Positions 8,476-17,651 of a stretch of 64,000 nt of DNA are shown in pieces. This stretch comes from Paenibacillus doosanensis. GTDB lineage: Bacteria; Bacillota; Bacilli; Paenibacillales; NBRC-103111. Under the pieces are notes generated by a model. The model had not been told where the DNA came from. It ran no database searches and saw nothing but the letters and a program-made list of their open reading frames with translations. The DNA lies in the NCBI RefSeq assembly GCF_025060755.1, contig NZ_JANYUY010000034.1:1-64000 (forward strand), in the 5' to 3' direction. The translations under genes and the position numbers were made by a program. Every line of letters begins with the position of its first letter. The first letter of the stretch is position 1.

Positions 8476-9393
8476 ATGAAACTGTTTGCCTTGACTGTGG
8501 CGAAAATGCCGGATGATGCGGTTCAGCGTCTTCGCGATGCTGTGGAGCAGGCGGCGCGGCAAGTATATAAAAGTCATCTGGCGGTACACGTACAGCGTTT
8601 CGGCGCTTGTTCGACCATTCTGGCCGAGGGCATTTTTCCTCGCTTTCAATTGGACAGACGGACGGACACCCTCTATTCAAAAACGGCGGATGCGCTCGCG
8701 GAGTGGATCATTCATGAGGAAGAAGAAGGCTTGCTCCGTTCGCTGATCGCGCGTCATTACGAATATAAGAAGGATGAAGAAATACGCTCCATCTTAAGCT
8801 ACTGCCTTCCCGGGGCCTTCGGCGAAGCCGGGGAACCTCCGTTCGAGCAGACGTTCTCCCGCCGCAAGCAGATTATCGCACAGGCGGTTTTCGAATATTT
8901 GCAGGAGCACACGGACTTGAATCTGGAAGGGTTTATCCATTTTCGGCTGCACGATTATATGGAGGAGCTCCATGAAATGGTTGAATATGCGGTCGATGAA
9001 TTTTTGATGGATCAGCAGTATCAGGAGTTCATTTCTCTTTTGAAATATTTTGTCTATATCCAGGAAGCCAAAATACCTGTCGCTCATTTGATACATAAAG
9101 GCGGCAATGAATTCGCTTTGCTCAACGATTCGATGGAGCCCATCGATACGAGCGAGAACGATGCTACGGTGACCGTTGAAATGCTGGAGAAGGACATCAA
9201 TTTTGAAGATGTGATCGTCAGCACTTTAATCTCGGTTTCGCCGCAGCAGATCTATATCCATACTCGAGACCCTGAAGTTCAGGTTATTAAGACGATCAAG
9301 CAAATTTTCGAGAATCGTGTCCAGCTGTGCGACTATTGCGGACTATGCCATAATCTTGACCGATCCGCCGCCGCCGACTATAATAAAGGGTAA
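8476..9393 (+). CDS. ytxC: YtxC-like sporulation protein
   Basis: A 305-residue cytoplasmic protein of the YtxC family, which lies directly upstream of thrS in Bacillus subtilis as it does here. It is mostly helical, with a central FxxFRLHDYMEELHEMVEYAVDEF-like block and a C-terminal cysteine cluster, CDYCGLCH. In this family a role in sporulation is proposed but the biochemistry is unknown. AAAGGAGTGAG precedes the ATG at 8476; an ATG three codons earlier overlaps the ribosome site. The gap to thrS is filled by the T-box leader, so thrS is controlled separately. Confidence 0.85.
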   Translation: MKLFALTVAKMPDDAVQRLRDAVEQAARQVYKSHLAVHVQRFGACSTILAEGIFPRFQLDRRTDTLYSKTADALAEWIIHEEEEGLLRSLIARHYEYKKDEEIRSILSYCLPGAFGEAGEPPFEQTFSRRKQIIAQAVFEYLQEHTDLNLEGFIHFRLHDYMEELHEMVEYAVDEFLMDQQYQEFISLLKYFVYIQEAKIPVAHLIHKGGNEFALLNDSMEPIDTSENDATVTVEMLEKDINFEDVIVSTLISVSPQQIYIHTRDPEVQVIKTIKQIFENRVQLCDYCGLCHNLDRSAAADYNKG

Positions 9394-9400
9394 GGCAACG

Positions 9401-9677
9401 ATCAAAGATAACAATGGTTGAAGTGCTGCTCAGAGAAGGAAGTCTTAGGCTGCAAGCTTCCTCAGTCAACGACAATCATTTACCCCTTTGTAGCCGAGAT
9501 GTGGAACGCGGGTTTAGTCGCAAGCGGACGATTCCCGGTTAGTATATATCTCCGGTTCATTCCCGTTACAGGATGCTTACGAGGATTCGCCGGCTGTTTC
9601 CAGCTACGCGAATTGAACTAGGGTGGAACCACGAGACCAAGCGCACTCGTCCCTTCTATGGGATGATGCGCTTTTTA
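9401..9677 (+). promoter_or_regulatory. T-box leader (tRNA-Thr responsive)
   Basis: The T-box core AGGGTGGAACCACGAG (9620-9635) differs from the usual AGGGTGGNACCGCG by one base. The variable base is A, which pairs with a U discriminator as in bacterial tRNA-Thr. A terminator stem with GCGCA (9641) and TGCGC (9666), then TTTTT, follows. The stem I base may be CAAAG (9403) with CTTTG (9488). The specifier codon is probably ACC or ACA in 9470-9490, but I could not fix it. Confidence 0.9.
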
Positions 9678-9712
9678 TGTTTTCCAGCATAATACAGGAG
9701 GATTGGATAAGC

Positions 9713-11656
9713 ATGGCAGCGGTAAAAGTAACGTTCCCCGACGGGGCGGTAAGAGAGTACGAGCAAGGAACGACAATTGAAGATGTGGCGGGTTCGATCA
9801 GCTCGGGCCTTAAGAAAAATGCGGTTGTAGGCAAGGTGGGCGGCAAAGTCGTCGATCTGAACACTCCTTTGGAGCAGGATGCCGCGCTGGAAATCGTCAC
9901 GCTGGACAGCGAAGCGGGGCTTGAAGTATACCGTCACAGCACGGCTCACTTGATGGCTCAGGCGCTAAAGCGCATTTACGGAGAAAAAGCGGTCAAGCTG
10001 GGAATCGGCCCGGTGATCGAAGACGGGTTTTATTACGATATCGATTTGGAAACGCCGGTAACGCCGGAGGATCTGGTCAAAATCGAGAAAGAAATGGAGA
10101 AGATCGCGCAGGAGAATTTGCCGATTCGCCGCCGTGTCGTCAGCCGCGAAGAAGCGATCCGCATTTTCACCGATATGGAAGACCCGCTGAAGCTGGAATT
10201 GATCCGCGATTTGCCTGAGGATTCCGTGCTGACGATTTACGATCAAGGCGAGTTTTTCGACTTGTGCCGGGGGCCGCATTTGCCGTCCACAGGCCGCATT
10301 AAGGCGTTCAAGCTGCTCAGCGTAGCGGGCGCATACTGGCGCGGAGATTCCAAGAATAAAATGCTCCAGCGCATTTACGGCACGGCGTTCCCGAAAAAAG
10401 CCGAGCTTGAAGAGCATCTGCATCTGCTTGAAGAAGCGAAGAAGCGCGACCACCGCAAGCTGGGGAAAGAACTGAAGATGTTCACCTTCTCCCGCGAAGT
10501 CGGACAAGGCCTCCCGCTATGGCTTCCTCACGGCGCCAAAGTGCGCCGCACGATGGAGCGCTATATCGTCGATCTGGAAGAGAGACTCGGCTACCAGCAC
10601 GTCTATACGCCGGTTCTCGCCAATGTAGAGCTGTACAAAACTTCCGGACACTGGGAGCATTACCAAGAGGATATGTTCCCCAAAATGATTATGGACAACG
10701 AGGAACTTGTGCTTCGCCCGATGAACTGTCCGCATCATATGATGATATATAAGAGCGACATGCGCAGCTACCGCGATTTGCCGATCCGCGTAGCCGAGCT
10801 TGGCACGATGCACCGCTACGAAATGTCGGGCGCATTGACGGGCTTGCACCGCGTGCGCGCGATGACGCTTAACGACGCGCATATTTTCTGCCGTCCGGAT
10901 CAAATCAAGGAAGAATTTGCACGCGTCATCAACCTGATTCGCCAAGTGTACGAAGATTTCGGAATCACCGAGTACCGGTTCCGTCTGTCTTACCGCGATC
11001 CTCAGGATACGGAGAAATATTTCCCGGACGATAACATGTGGGAAATGTCGCAGCGCATGCTGCGCGAAGTCGTTGAGGAGCTGGAGCTGCCGTTCTACGA
11101 AGCGGAAGGCGAGGCGGCGTTCTACGGCCCTAAACTGGACGTACAAATCAAAACGGCGCTCAAGAAGGAAGAAACCTTGTCCACCGCGCAGCTGGACTTC
11201 CTGCTCCCAGAGCGGTTCCAGTTGGAATATGTCGGCGAGGACGGCCAGAAGCATCGTCCGGTCGTCATTCACCGCGGCATCATCTCCACCATGGAACGGA
11301 TGACGGCGTTCTTGCTGGAGAACTTCGCCGGCAATTTGCCGACTTGGCTGTCTCCGGTTCAAGCGAAGGTGATCCCGGTATCTACGGCCTTCGAAGGCTA
11401 TGCCAAGCAAGTTGAAGAAAAGCTGCAGCTGGCGGGCATTCGCGTAGAATCCGATCTGCGCAACGAGAAGCTGGGCTATAAGATCCGCGAAGCGCAGCTG
11501 GAGAAAATCCCGTATATGCTCGTTGTCGGCGAGAATGAGATGAACAGCCAAAGCGTTTCGCTCCGCAAGCGCGGGCAGGGCGACCTGGGCGTGCAAAGCC
11601 TGGACAGCGTCGTGCAGCTGATTAGCGAAGCGGTTCGTACGAAACAAATCGATTAA
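9713..11656 (+). CDS. thrS: threonyl-tRNA synthetase
   Basis: A 647-residue class II synthetase that charges tRNA-Thr. It has an N-terminal TGS domain (about 1-63), an editing domain with [11 protein letters not shown], and a catalytic core. The motif [12 protein letters not shown] carries the zinc-ligand cysteine, followed by the class II motif 2 region ([16 protein letters not shown]), motif 3, and a C-terminal anticodon-binding domain. Length and order match bacterial ThrRS. The start at 9713 follows CAGGAGG; a longer frame to 9623 runs into the T-box terminator and is not credible. Expression should rise when uncharged tRNA-Thr accumulates. Confidence 0.97.
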   Translation: MAAVKVTFPDGAVREYEQGTTIEDVAGSISSGLKKNAVVGKVGGKVVDLNTPLEQDAALEIVTLDSEAGLEVYRHSTAHLMAQALKRIYGEKAVKLGIGPVIEDGFYYDIDLETPVTPEDLVKIEKEMEKIAQENLPIRRRVVSREEAIRIFTDMEDPLKLELIRDLPEDSVLTIYDQGEFFDLCRGPHLPSTGRIKAFKLLSVAGAYWRGDSKNKMLQRIYGTAFPKKAELEEHLHLLEEAKKRDHRKLGKELKMFTFSREVGQGLPLWLPHGAKVRRTMERYIVDLEERLGYQHVYTPVLANVELYKTSGHWEHYQEDMFPKMIMDNEELVLRPMNCPHHMMIYKSDMRSYRDLPIRVAELGTMHRYEMSGALTGLHRVRAMTLNDAHIFCRPDQIKEEFARVINLIRQVYEDFGITEYRFRLSYRDPQDTEKYFPDDNMWEMSQRMLREVVEELELPFYEAEGEAAFYGPKLDVQIKTALKKEETLSTAQLDFLLPERFQLEYVGEDGQKHRPVVIHRGIISTMERMTAFLLENFAGNLPTWLSPVQAKVIPVSTAFEGYAKQVEEKLQLAGIRVESDLRNEKLGYKIREAQLEKIPYMLVVGENEMNSQSVSLRKRGQGDLGVQSLDSVVQLISEAVRTKQID

Positions 11657-11678
11657 TCGTCCCTCGGACGGTCGGCGA

Positions 11679-11714
11679 GGACTTATCCTTTTACTTAGGG
11701 TAAGTCCTTTTTTT
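11679..11714 (+). terminator. terminator of thrS
   Basis: GGACTTA..CC pairs with GG..TAAGTCC, followed by seven T. Confidence 0.9.
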
Positions 11715-11827
11715 ACTTCAAAAATCGGTTCAAGACGCGCGGCGGACAAAGAACCATTTCGCAAGCTTGTATAATCCTAGAAGTAATTGGACAGCCTCTT
11801 ATATTAAGGGGAGGTTTTAAACCAAGT

Positions 11828-12520
11828 ATGTTACCAAAAGCCGCAAGTCATGCGAAATGGATCTGTTTGATCGTCATTTTGTTGGGATTGTTCATGGTGC
11901 TGGATCAAGAGCAGCAATCGCTCGCGCAAAACCGTTCCGCCGATAGCGAGTGGAATCAGGTTATACCGTCACTGGCTTCAAGCGTAAGCACGTCTGCTCC
12001 GGCCAAGCCGGAAACGCAAGATGGAGTTAAAGAGACCAAGGCCGTATCTTCGGTAAAACAAACAAGCCGTGCTGAATATACCGAAAAACAAAGCGACAAA
12101 TATATGTTTTTGCCGAATTTGAAAAAAGATATCTCCAAGTTCACCGCGGTGGAAGTGGTTGCTACGGGCTACTACGCAGGCGAAGAATCGACCGGAAAAA
12201 ATCCAGGTCATCCCGAATACGGAGTGACCTTCTCCGGAATGAAGGTGCAGCGCAACAAAAATTCATTCTCTACTATTGCCGCCGATCCGAATGTCTTCCC
12301 TCTGGGAACCGTGCTCTGGATACCGGGATACGGATACGGAGTCGTAGCGGATACGGGGAGCGCCATCAAGGGCAACCGGATTGACCTGTATTTCGAGACC
12401 AAAGACCAAGTGTATCGGGAATGGGGAAAAAAGACATTAAATGTGTTCGTTGTTAAAAAAGGCGACGGAAAAATTACGAAAATGATCTGGAGCCAGTTGG
12501 AAAACGAGATTTTGTTTTAA
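11828..12520 (+). CDS. secreted 3D-domain protein (YuiC/MltA-like barrel)
   Basis: A 230-residue protein with an N-terminal signal or anchor helix (about 10-27) and a Ser/Thr/Lys-rich linker. The C-terminal 3D domain is about 105-215. The three conserved Asp are visible in AADP, VADTG and RIDLYF, and ATGYYAG opens the domain. The double-psi beta-barrel is shared with lytic transglycosylases such as MltA and with stationary-phase Sps/YuiC proteins, so a role in peptidoglycan cleavage is inferred. GGGGAGG lies about 12 bases upstream of the ATG. It is followed by a spore protein gene with its own promoter. Confidence 0.85.
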   Translation: MLPKAASHAKWICLIVILLGLFMVLDQEQQSLAQNRSADSEWNQVIPSLASSVSTSAPAKPETQDGVKETKAVSSVKQTSRAEYTEKQSDKYMFLPNLKKDISKFTAVEVVATGYYAGEESTGKNPGHPEYGVTFSGMKVQRNKNSFSTIAADPNVFPLGTVLWIPGYGYGVVADTGSAIKGNRIDLYFETKDQVYREWGKKTLNVFVVKKGDGKITKMIWSQLENEILF

Positions 12521-12527
12521 ACTTCCA

Positions 12528-12557
12528 ACATAATCGCCTTTCACCTTGCTCATACTA
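12528..12557 (+). promoter_or_regulatory. sigmaG-like promoter of the SASP gene
   Basis: ACATA (12528-12532), an 18-base spacer and CATACTA (12551-12557) resemble the forespore sigmaG consensus (GHATR, then CATWHTA). The position about 26 bases before the start of a SASP-like gene supports it. Confidence 0.55.
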
Positions 12558-12582
12558 ATGATTGTAAGGGGAGGTGAACATC

Positions 12583-12711
12583 ATGGCTAAAAACAAAAAT
12601 AAGAAGCAACAAAACGATACAGAGTTTTCCCAAGAGGTAACAGCTAAAAACGCAAAACAATCGGCGCAAAACAACGCTAACGAAAGTGCCGACAATAACT
12701 CTAAATACTAA
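12583..12711 (+). CDS. small acid-soluble spore protein, gamma type
   Basis: A 42-residue, Asn/Gln/Lys-rich, Cys-free peptide: Lys/Asn-rich N-terminus, then EFSQEV and NAKQSAQNN, like one repeat of the gamma-type SASPs (SspE family) that serve as an amino-acid store in the forespore. B. subtilis SspE has two repeats; this one has a single repeat, as seen in other Paenibacillaceae. AGGGGAGGTGA lies 6 bases before the ATG and a sigmaG-like promoter lies upstream. A strong terminator follows. The assignment rests on composition, motif and promoter because the peptide is short. Confidence 0.75.
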   Translation: MAKNKNKKQQNDTEFSQEVTAKNAKQSAQNNANESADNNSKY

Positions 12712-12720
12712 CATACCAGA

Positions 12721-12744
12721 CCGGCGCGGATGCGCCGGTTTTTT
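12721..12744 (+). terminator. terminator of the SASP gene
   Basis: CCGGCGC-ggat-GCGCCGG followed by TTTTTT. Confidence 0.95.
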
Positions 12745-12919
12745 CATTTAGGAAATGATGCGCAGCAATATCCTGTGGAAATCCGGGGTCTCCCCCGAAA
12801 GTAAAGTCTACCCATAGAACGATCCCAGAGGAAGGGTTTGTCGCCGATCCAGCTTAGGCTGGACGCGGACGGAATAAGCTTCAGAGCATCACGTCACTAC
12901 CCTGGAAATTACTCTTGGT

Positions 12920-12982
12920 ACCCCATTTCCATTGTCTGTGGTGCCGCGTCGGCGGCATGGATGGCTTTTGGGGGATTTGTTC
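12920..12982 (+). repeat. 63-bp dispersed repeat, copy 2
   Basis: Second copy of the segment at 75-137; 43 of the last 44 bases are identical. It sits in the gene-free stretch 12745-13184, where I see no convincing gene, only an AT-rich promoter-like zone after 13040. Another short inverted repeat, CCAGC-ttag-GCTGG, lies at about 12849-12862. A short frame over the repeat lacks a ribosome site and is probably not translated. Confidence 0.75.
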
Positions 12983-13184
12983 ATCAATTGAAAATAATTG
13001 GAACGTCCCTACCTCCCTCTTTTTAACGCTTAAGAATGCCTGCTAACCTCCGTTTGTTTATTTTAATTATTCAGATCTCCTCCTTAATCGTCATGAAAAA
13101 AATTAGTTATTTTCAAAACGGGCTATTTAGTGTAAAATAAAATCACTGTTATGAAAGTTGACATTAAAAGATAGGTGATATCCC

Positions 13185-13565
13185 ATGCTGAATGCTTTGA
13201 CGATGGGGAGTATGAGCGCGATGACTAAACGAAAAGCAGCAGAAGTTTTCCCTTTTTTGGAAAGGTATATTGCCCGCAAGGAAGAACAGATCGCGGAAAT
13301 AGAGCAAGTGATCGAAAGGTACGAGAAGAAACGATTGATAGAAGAAAGGAACTATCAGGCGATGTCATCTTTTCGAAAAATATTTGCCGGAAAAAAGCCG
13401 GATCATCATTTGGCTGTGGAATATATCCATTATGTGAAAAGGCCGATGGAGCAAATTCGTCAGCTCCGCGCGGAGGCGGAACAGGCGAGGGCGATTTTGA
13501 ACGGCAGCAAGCCGTCGGATTATGTAGCTATCAGCGACGACCTGGAGAAAGAGATCGGCCTGTAA
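13185..13565 (+). CDS. hypothetical helical protein
   Basis: A 126-residue, highly charged, mostly helical soluble protein. Residues about 28-60 look like a coiled coil rich in Glu, Arg and Lys (ARKEEQIAEIEQVIERYEKK), and a second helix runs from about 83 to 108. There is no signal peptide. AGGTGAT lies about 8 bases before the ATG at 13185; Met10 or Met13 are alternative starts. A clear terminator follows. No family is recognised, and it stands alone between a repeat-bearing gap and a lipoprotein gene with its own promoter. Confidence 0.65.
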   Translation: MLNALTMGSMSAMTKRKAAEVFPFLERYIARKEEQIAEIEQVIERYEKKRLIEERNYQAMSSFRKIFAGKKPDHHLAVEYIHYVKRPMEQIRQLRAEAEQARAILNGSKPSDYVAISDDLEKEIGL

Positions 13566-13644
13566 TGGAAGCATTCGTTTTAAGGAACGAGAGCACGGCT
13601 CCTTCGCCAATCCTCGACATGAGATGCGAAAAAGGGGCCTATTT

Positions 13645-13667
13645 TGTGCGTTTTCACGCACATTTTT
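13645..13667 (+). terminator. terminator of the 13185-13565 gene
   Basis: TGTGCGT-tttc-ACGCACA followed by TTTTT. Confidence 0.88.
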
Positions 13668-13700
13668 GGTGATAATAAACAGTAAAGTCGACACCTGGTT

Positions 13701-13729
13701 TTGCTTTGCGACAAAAAAGTCGTTATAAT
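13701..13729 (+). promoter_or_regulatory. sigmaA promoter of the lipoprotein gene
   Basis: TTGCTT (13701-13706), a 17-base spacer and TATAAT (13724-13729). A GCGAC/GTCGT inverted repeat lies in the spacer. Confidence 0.65.
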
Positions 13730-13795
13730 GAGTTCTAGTCGAGCGGCTGCAGACTAAGGTCATCTGTGAATGACAATCATGAATGGAGGGATCTG

Positions 13796-14272
13796 ATGAA
13801 GCGCCAAGCACTCATCGCACTATTTGCTTTAACTATGTTAGTTTCCGCTTGCTCCAAGCAAACGGACCAAGCAGGCACGGCATCGCCGACGCCTACGCCG
13901 GATACGTCGCAGCAAACTCAATCTCCTGCACCATCCCCAACGCCGACGCCTACGCCGGCTGCGCAGGACTCGAATAACAACAAGTCGGCCGATCAGGGGC
14001 AAACGAAGGAAAATCCGCCTGTGGAGGCGCCGAAAGGAGCTGCGGAGCAACCGGTCGTTACGACGGATCAATACAGCAAAGTCGATTTCGGCATGTCGTT
14101 CGACGACGTAACCAAAACGATGGGGCAAATGGGCAAATTGATCAGCGAAGCGAAAGCCGAAGACGGCAGCAACCCTGTGCAAACTTACGAGTATAAGCTA
14201 AAAGACGGCGGTTCGGCCAAGATTACTTTCCGCAACGGAAAAGTAACGTCGAAGTCGGACAGCTCCAAATAA
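13796..14272 (+). CDS. lipoprotein with BLIP/SmpA-like C-terminal domain
   Basis: A 158-residue precursor. The signal peptide ends in the lipobox VSAC, so Cys18 would be lipidated and the protein anchored outside the membrane. A Pro/Thr/Ser linker of low complexity (about 25-75) separates it from a compact domain (about 90-158). That domain starts YSKVDFGMSFDDVTKTMG and contains paired TYEYKLKDGGSAKITF strands, the pattern of DUF3862/SmpA-type folds. GGAGGG lies 7 bases before the ATG at 13796; a longer frame to 13766 would hide the signal peptide. The ligand or partner is unknown. Confidence 0.75.
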   Translation: MKRQALIALFALTMLVSACSKQTDQAGTASPTPTPDTSQQTQSPAPSPTPTPTPAAQDSNNNKSADQGQTKENPPVEAPKGAAEQPVVTTDQYSKVDFGMSFDDVTKTMGQMGKLISEAKAEDGSNPVQTYEYKLKDGGSAKITFRNGKVTSKSDSSK

Positions 14273-14292
14273 CGGCATCTCCAATAGACGCC

Positions 14293-14342
14293 AATGAAGG
14301 GCTATCTTGAGCAGATTGTATCTGCCCGGATAGCCCTTCATT
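14293..14342. terminator. terminator of the lipoprotein gene
   Basis: AATGAAGGGCTATC pairs with GATAGCCCTTCATT around an internal CAGA/TCTG stem. A short T-rich tail follows on the plus strand. It may also act on amt from the other side. Confidence 0.75.
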
Positions 14343-14429
14343 CGTTTTATCGCATCCACGGTTCGAAGCCGGGGATGGATCAGGTTTTGCTAAAAGGATT
14401 TTGTCGGCCGGCTTGCCGCGCCGGGGGAA

Positions 14430-15722
14430 TTACCGGCTCTTCAGCTTGTTGAGTTCGATGAAATCATGCTCCTGACTGTAGGCGGGAACGCCGTGAATGC
14501 CTACGTCGAGACCGACCAGCTCCTCGTCCCGGCTGACTCGAACCGGAGCTAAGCGGCCTATTAGCTTCAAGGCGATCCAGGTTAAGGCGAAACCCCAGAC
14601 GGCAACGATAATGAGTCCGAGCGCCTGCACCCCTAAGAGCGACCAGCCTCCGCCGTAAAATAACCCGCTGTACCCTTGCCCTACGCTCGCGGCAAGCTCC
14701 GGCTTGGCGAACAGGCCGACCGCTAATGTACCGATGCTGCCGCTGACTCCGTGAACGGCGAATGCGCCGACCGGATCGTCGATCCGTTTGGACTCAAGAA
14801 ATTCGGTAGCAAAGACCATCGCGATTCCGCAGACGGCTCCTATGAATATGGCGGCCCCGTCGCTTACAAACGCACAGCCGGCCGTTATCCCGACAAGCCC
14901 GGCCAAGGAGCCGTTAATGACCATTGGCGGGTCGGCTTTGCGGTAGCGCAGCATCGTAAACAGAATGCATGTGGCGCCGCCGGCGGCTGCCGCCAGCATG
15001 GTGGTGACGGCGATATGCCCGATCGAGCTGTTCGTCGCGCTCAACGTGCTGCCGGAATTGAAGCCGAACCAGCCGAACCAGAGGACGAAAGCGCCGACAG
15101 AGGCCAGCGGAAGATTGGACGGGGGTACAATATTCGGCGTACCGTCATCGGAGAACTTGCCGATGCGCGGCCCGATGAAAATGGCAGCCGCCAAGGCGGA
15201 GAAGCCTCCCATCGCGTGGATGACGGCGGAACCTGCGAAATCGATCATGCCGAGGCTGCCGAGCCAGCCGCCGACGCTCCAAACCCAATGACCGGCAATC
15301 GGATAAATAAACCCGGTCATCGCGATGGCGTAAAGAATATAAGCGTGAAAGTTGATGCGCTCGGCGACCGCTCCCGAGACGATGGAGATGACTGCAATGA
15401 CGAAGGCGCATTGGAACAGCCAATACGTATCGTTAGAGATGGAAAGCTTGATATGTGTCAAGTCTCCTCCCATCATGAAACCGCTTGTACCGATGAGACC
15501 GGAAACATCCTTGCCGTACATAAGGCCGAATCCGAAGAAATAAAAGATGAGCGCTCCGAAGGTAATATCGACAAATACTTTCATGATGATGCTGACGGCG
15601 TTCTTTTGCCTTACGAAGCCGGCCTCCAGCAGTGCGAAGCCGCCTTCCATCAGCAGGATCATCGCTGCGGTCAGGACTACCCAGATCGTATCCAAGCCGC
15701 TCGCCAATGCGGATAAATCCAT
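14430..15722 (-). CDS. amt: ammonium transporter (Amt family)
   Basis: A 430-residue integral membrane protein with about eleven helices, the normal Amt/NrgA topology. The pore histidines are visible in IAGHWVWSVGG and AVHGVSGSIG. It carries NH4+/NH3 across the cytoplasmic membrane. GAGGAG lies 8 bases before the ATG at 15722, which is preferred over a start at 15770 that overlaps the predicted promoter. Unlike many amt genes it has no glnK/glnB partner next to it; a terminator follows. A GlnR/TnrA-like box lies upstream of the promoter, so nitrogen limitation probably induces it. Confidence 0.95.
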   Translation of the reverse strand: MDLSALASGLDTIWVVLTAAMILLMEGGFALLEAGFVRQKNAVSIIMKVFVDITFGALIFYFFGFGLMYGKDVSGLIGTSGFMMGGDLTHIKLSISNDTYWLFQCAFVIAVISIVSGAVAERINFHAYILYAIAMTGFIYPIAGHWVWSVGGWLGSLGMIDFAGSAVIHAMGGFSALAAAIFIGPRIGKFSDDGTPNIVPPSNLPLASVGAFVLWFGWFGFNSGSTLSATNSSIGHIAVTTMLAAAAGGATCILFTMLRYRKADPPMVINGSLAGLVGITAGCAFVSDGAAIFIGAVCGIAMVFATEFLESKRIDDPVGAFAVHGVSGSIGTLAVGLFAKPELAASVGQGYSGLFYGGGWSLLGVQALGLIIVAVWGFALTWIALKLIGRLAPVRVSRDEELVGLDVGIHGVPAYSQEHDFIELNKLKSR

Positions 15723-15768
15723 GTGTTCAACTCCTCTAGACCAACGATATGAAAAATCTACGCCACTC

Positions 15769-15822
15769 ATTATACGTTTCCTATGATAGTTATGTCAACG
15801 AACTACGTAAGATATATTGACA
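15769..15822 (-). promoter_or_regulatory. amt promoter with GlnR/TnrA-like box
   Basis: On the minus strand, TTGACA (15798-15793), an 18-base spacer and TATAAT (15774-15769) form a near-consensus promoter. Just upstream, TGTCAATATATCTTACG (15822-15806) matches TGTNAN7TNACA at all fixed positions but the last. Confidence 0.7.
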
Positions 15823-15915
15823 TATTGATCCGATCATTCGCATTTCTCTTGTGTGGATAATTTCTGCATGTAACGTTTATTCTATATACTAAAAACATGC
15901 GGGAGGATACATACG

Positions 15916-16344
15916 ATGATTTCTTTGGATTCCAGCTTAATAAACCGGGAAGAGGGCTACGACCAAATCCGCGATTATTTAAAGGATCATCAGTTTACTT
16001 TGGGCGGCAATTGGGAATACGATCACGGTTATTTCGACCGGGCCCTGGACGAGGAGAACAAGGTATGGCTAAGAATACCTTTTACGGTGACGCATGGGGT
16101 GTTGGACGGAAATACCGATGCGACGAATGCGATCATCTCCATCGGCCGTCCGTTTGTATTGAAGCACTTATATAATGAAGGGTTGGATAAGGAAGCCCAA
16201 GTCAGCACGTACGGAGCGCTCGTCGATCAGTTCCAGGAGCCTGTGGACAAGGACGCCTCCTTGGAAGACCGATGGGTGAGCAAAGCGAAGGATGTTTTAC
16301 GGGAAGTGGAAAAATCAATCCCCCTATATCCCCCTTACTCTTAA
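15916..16344 (+). CDS. YugN-like protein, C-terminus formed by an inserted repeat
   Basis: A 142-residue soluble protein resembling the YugN family of Bacillales: LGGNWEYDHGYFDRALD, then alternating strands (VWLRIPF, NAIISIGRPFVLKHLYNEGLD) and a C-terminal helix. The function of the family is unknown. GGGAGG precedes the ATG at 15916. The last nine residues (PLYPPYS region) and the TAA stop are read from the left arm of the repeat element starting at 16318, so the native C-terminus has probably been replaced. The helix before that point is intact, so the product may still fold. Confidence 0.8.
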   Translation: MISLDSSLINREEGYDQIRDYLKDHQFTLGGNWEYDHGYFDRALDEENKVWLRIPFTVTHGVLDGNTDATNAIISIGRPFVLKHLYNEGLDKEAQVSTYGALVDQFQEPVDKDASLEDRWVSKAKDVLREVEKSIPLYPPYS

Positions 16345-16507
16345 GGGGGACCCCGGGCGCTGCGCCCCTGGACCCCGCATGTTCGGTGCGAACTCAGAGG
16401 CTTGCGGCTTCGATGTGACGTTGGCGCTAGGAACCGCGTTCATCCCCTGTTCTTTGCTTGGCAAAGGGACAGGGGATACGCTTCGACTGCAGTGCGGGAA
16501 CGGGCTA
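16318..16507 (+). repeat. left inverted arm of the composite element
   Basis: It aligns along ~190 bases with the reverse complement of 17652-17842, with most positions identical by eye. Shared blocks include AAGGGGGACCCCGGGCGCT, GCGCCCCTGGACCCCGCA, CGCGTTCATCCCCTGTTC and CTGCAGTGCGGGAACGGGCT. It contains internal hairpins such as CTTTGC/GCAAAG. Confidence 0.9.
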
Positions 16508-16585
16508 GTGCTTGGCGGGGCGTAGAGTGGATCGGCGCGCGTCGGTCCGGTTCTGCTTTGCTTAGCGCAAAGTTTGAACCGGACA

Positions 16586-17425
16586 CGCTTGAGGGTGGAG
16601 CAAAACGGATGGGTTCGCTGGGCTGTTTCGATAGAAAATCGCGCTCACGGTTTTGGACAGGGAGGCAGTCGCCCCTGGACCCCCGGCAAGGACGAAGCGG
16701 CTTCGAGAGCACGCTTGAGGGTGGAGCAAAACGGATGGGTTCGCTGGGCTGTTTCGGGAAAATCGCGCTCACGGTTTTTGGACAGGGAGGCAGTCGCCCC
16801 TGGACCCCCAGCAAGGACGAAGCGGCTTCGAGGGCCCGCTTGAGGGTGGAGCAAAACGGCGGGTTCGCTGGGCTGTTTCGGGAAAATCGCGCTCACGGTT
16901 TGGTCAGGGGGGCAGTCGCCCCTGGACCCCCAGCAAGGACGAAGCGGCTTCGAGGGCCCGCTTGAGGGTGGAGCAAAACGGATGGGTTCGCTGGGCTGTT
17001 TCGATAGAAAATCGCGCTCACGGTTTTGGACAGGGAGGCTGTCGCCCCTGGACCCCAGCAAGGACGAAGCGGCTTCGAGAGCACGCTTGAGGGTGGAGAA
17101 AAACGGATGGGTTCGCTGGGCTGTTTCGGGAAAATCGCGCTCACGGTTTTGGACAGGGAGGCAGTCGCCCCTGGACCCCGGCAAGGACGAAGCGGCTTCG
17201 AGAGCACGCTTGAGGGTGGAGCAAAACGGATGGGTTCGCTGGGCTGTTTCGGGAAAATCGCGCTCACGGTTTGGTCAGGGGGGCAGTCGCCCCTGGACCC
17301 CCAGCAAGGACGAAGCGGCTTCGAGGGCCCGCTTGAGGGTGGAGAAAAACGGCGGGTTCGCTGGGCTGTTTCGGGAAAATCGCGCTCACGGTTTTTGGAC
17401 AGGGAGGCAGTCGCCCCTGGACCCC
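16586..17425 (+). repeat. seven tandem repeats of ~123 bp
   Basis: Units start at 16586, 16712, 16837, 16959, 17084, 17207 and 17330 (lengths 126, 125, 122, 125, 123, 123; the last is cut at about 96). Each starts CGCTTGAGGGTGGAG and ends near GACGAAGCGGCTTCGAG. Variants (GATGGG or GCGGG, GATAGAAAA or GGGAAAA, TTTGGACAGGG or TTGGTCAGGG) are shuffled between units, which suggests unequal exchange. The units are too long and lack spacers, so this is not CRISPR. Confidence 0.95.
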
Positions 17426-17651
17426 AATAATTTGGATGTGCAGCATATGCTGTATCATTATAATTAGAGAGACGCAGGTATTGTCACGCGTCTCTTTTTG
17501 ATACATACTAATATGAAGGTATGAAATAAAAGGTAGAATATAAGAAGAGAGTATGTTCACTCGCATGTTAAGCGCTTCCTGCCGGTTCTTTGCCGCAGGC
17601 AAAGGTCGGCAGGACGGGCGCGCGCTCTATCCGGTAAAGTAGCTCTCTGTA

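Noticed and set aside
14751-15716. 321-codon plus-strand frame opposite amt
   Set aside because: Low-complexity Asp/Arg/Gly shadow of the membrane protein gene.
16586-17425. Tandem array as a CRISPR array
   Set aside because: Units are ~123 bp, directly abutting, with no unique spacers and no cas genes.
16402-17467. Long reading frames on both strands across the tandem repeats
   Set aside because: They are repeat read-through: units near 123 bp keep a frame open, all frames show the same periodic peptides, and no ribosome site or domain is present.
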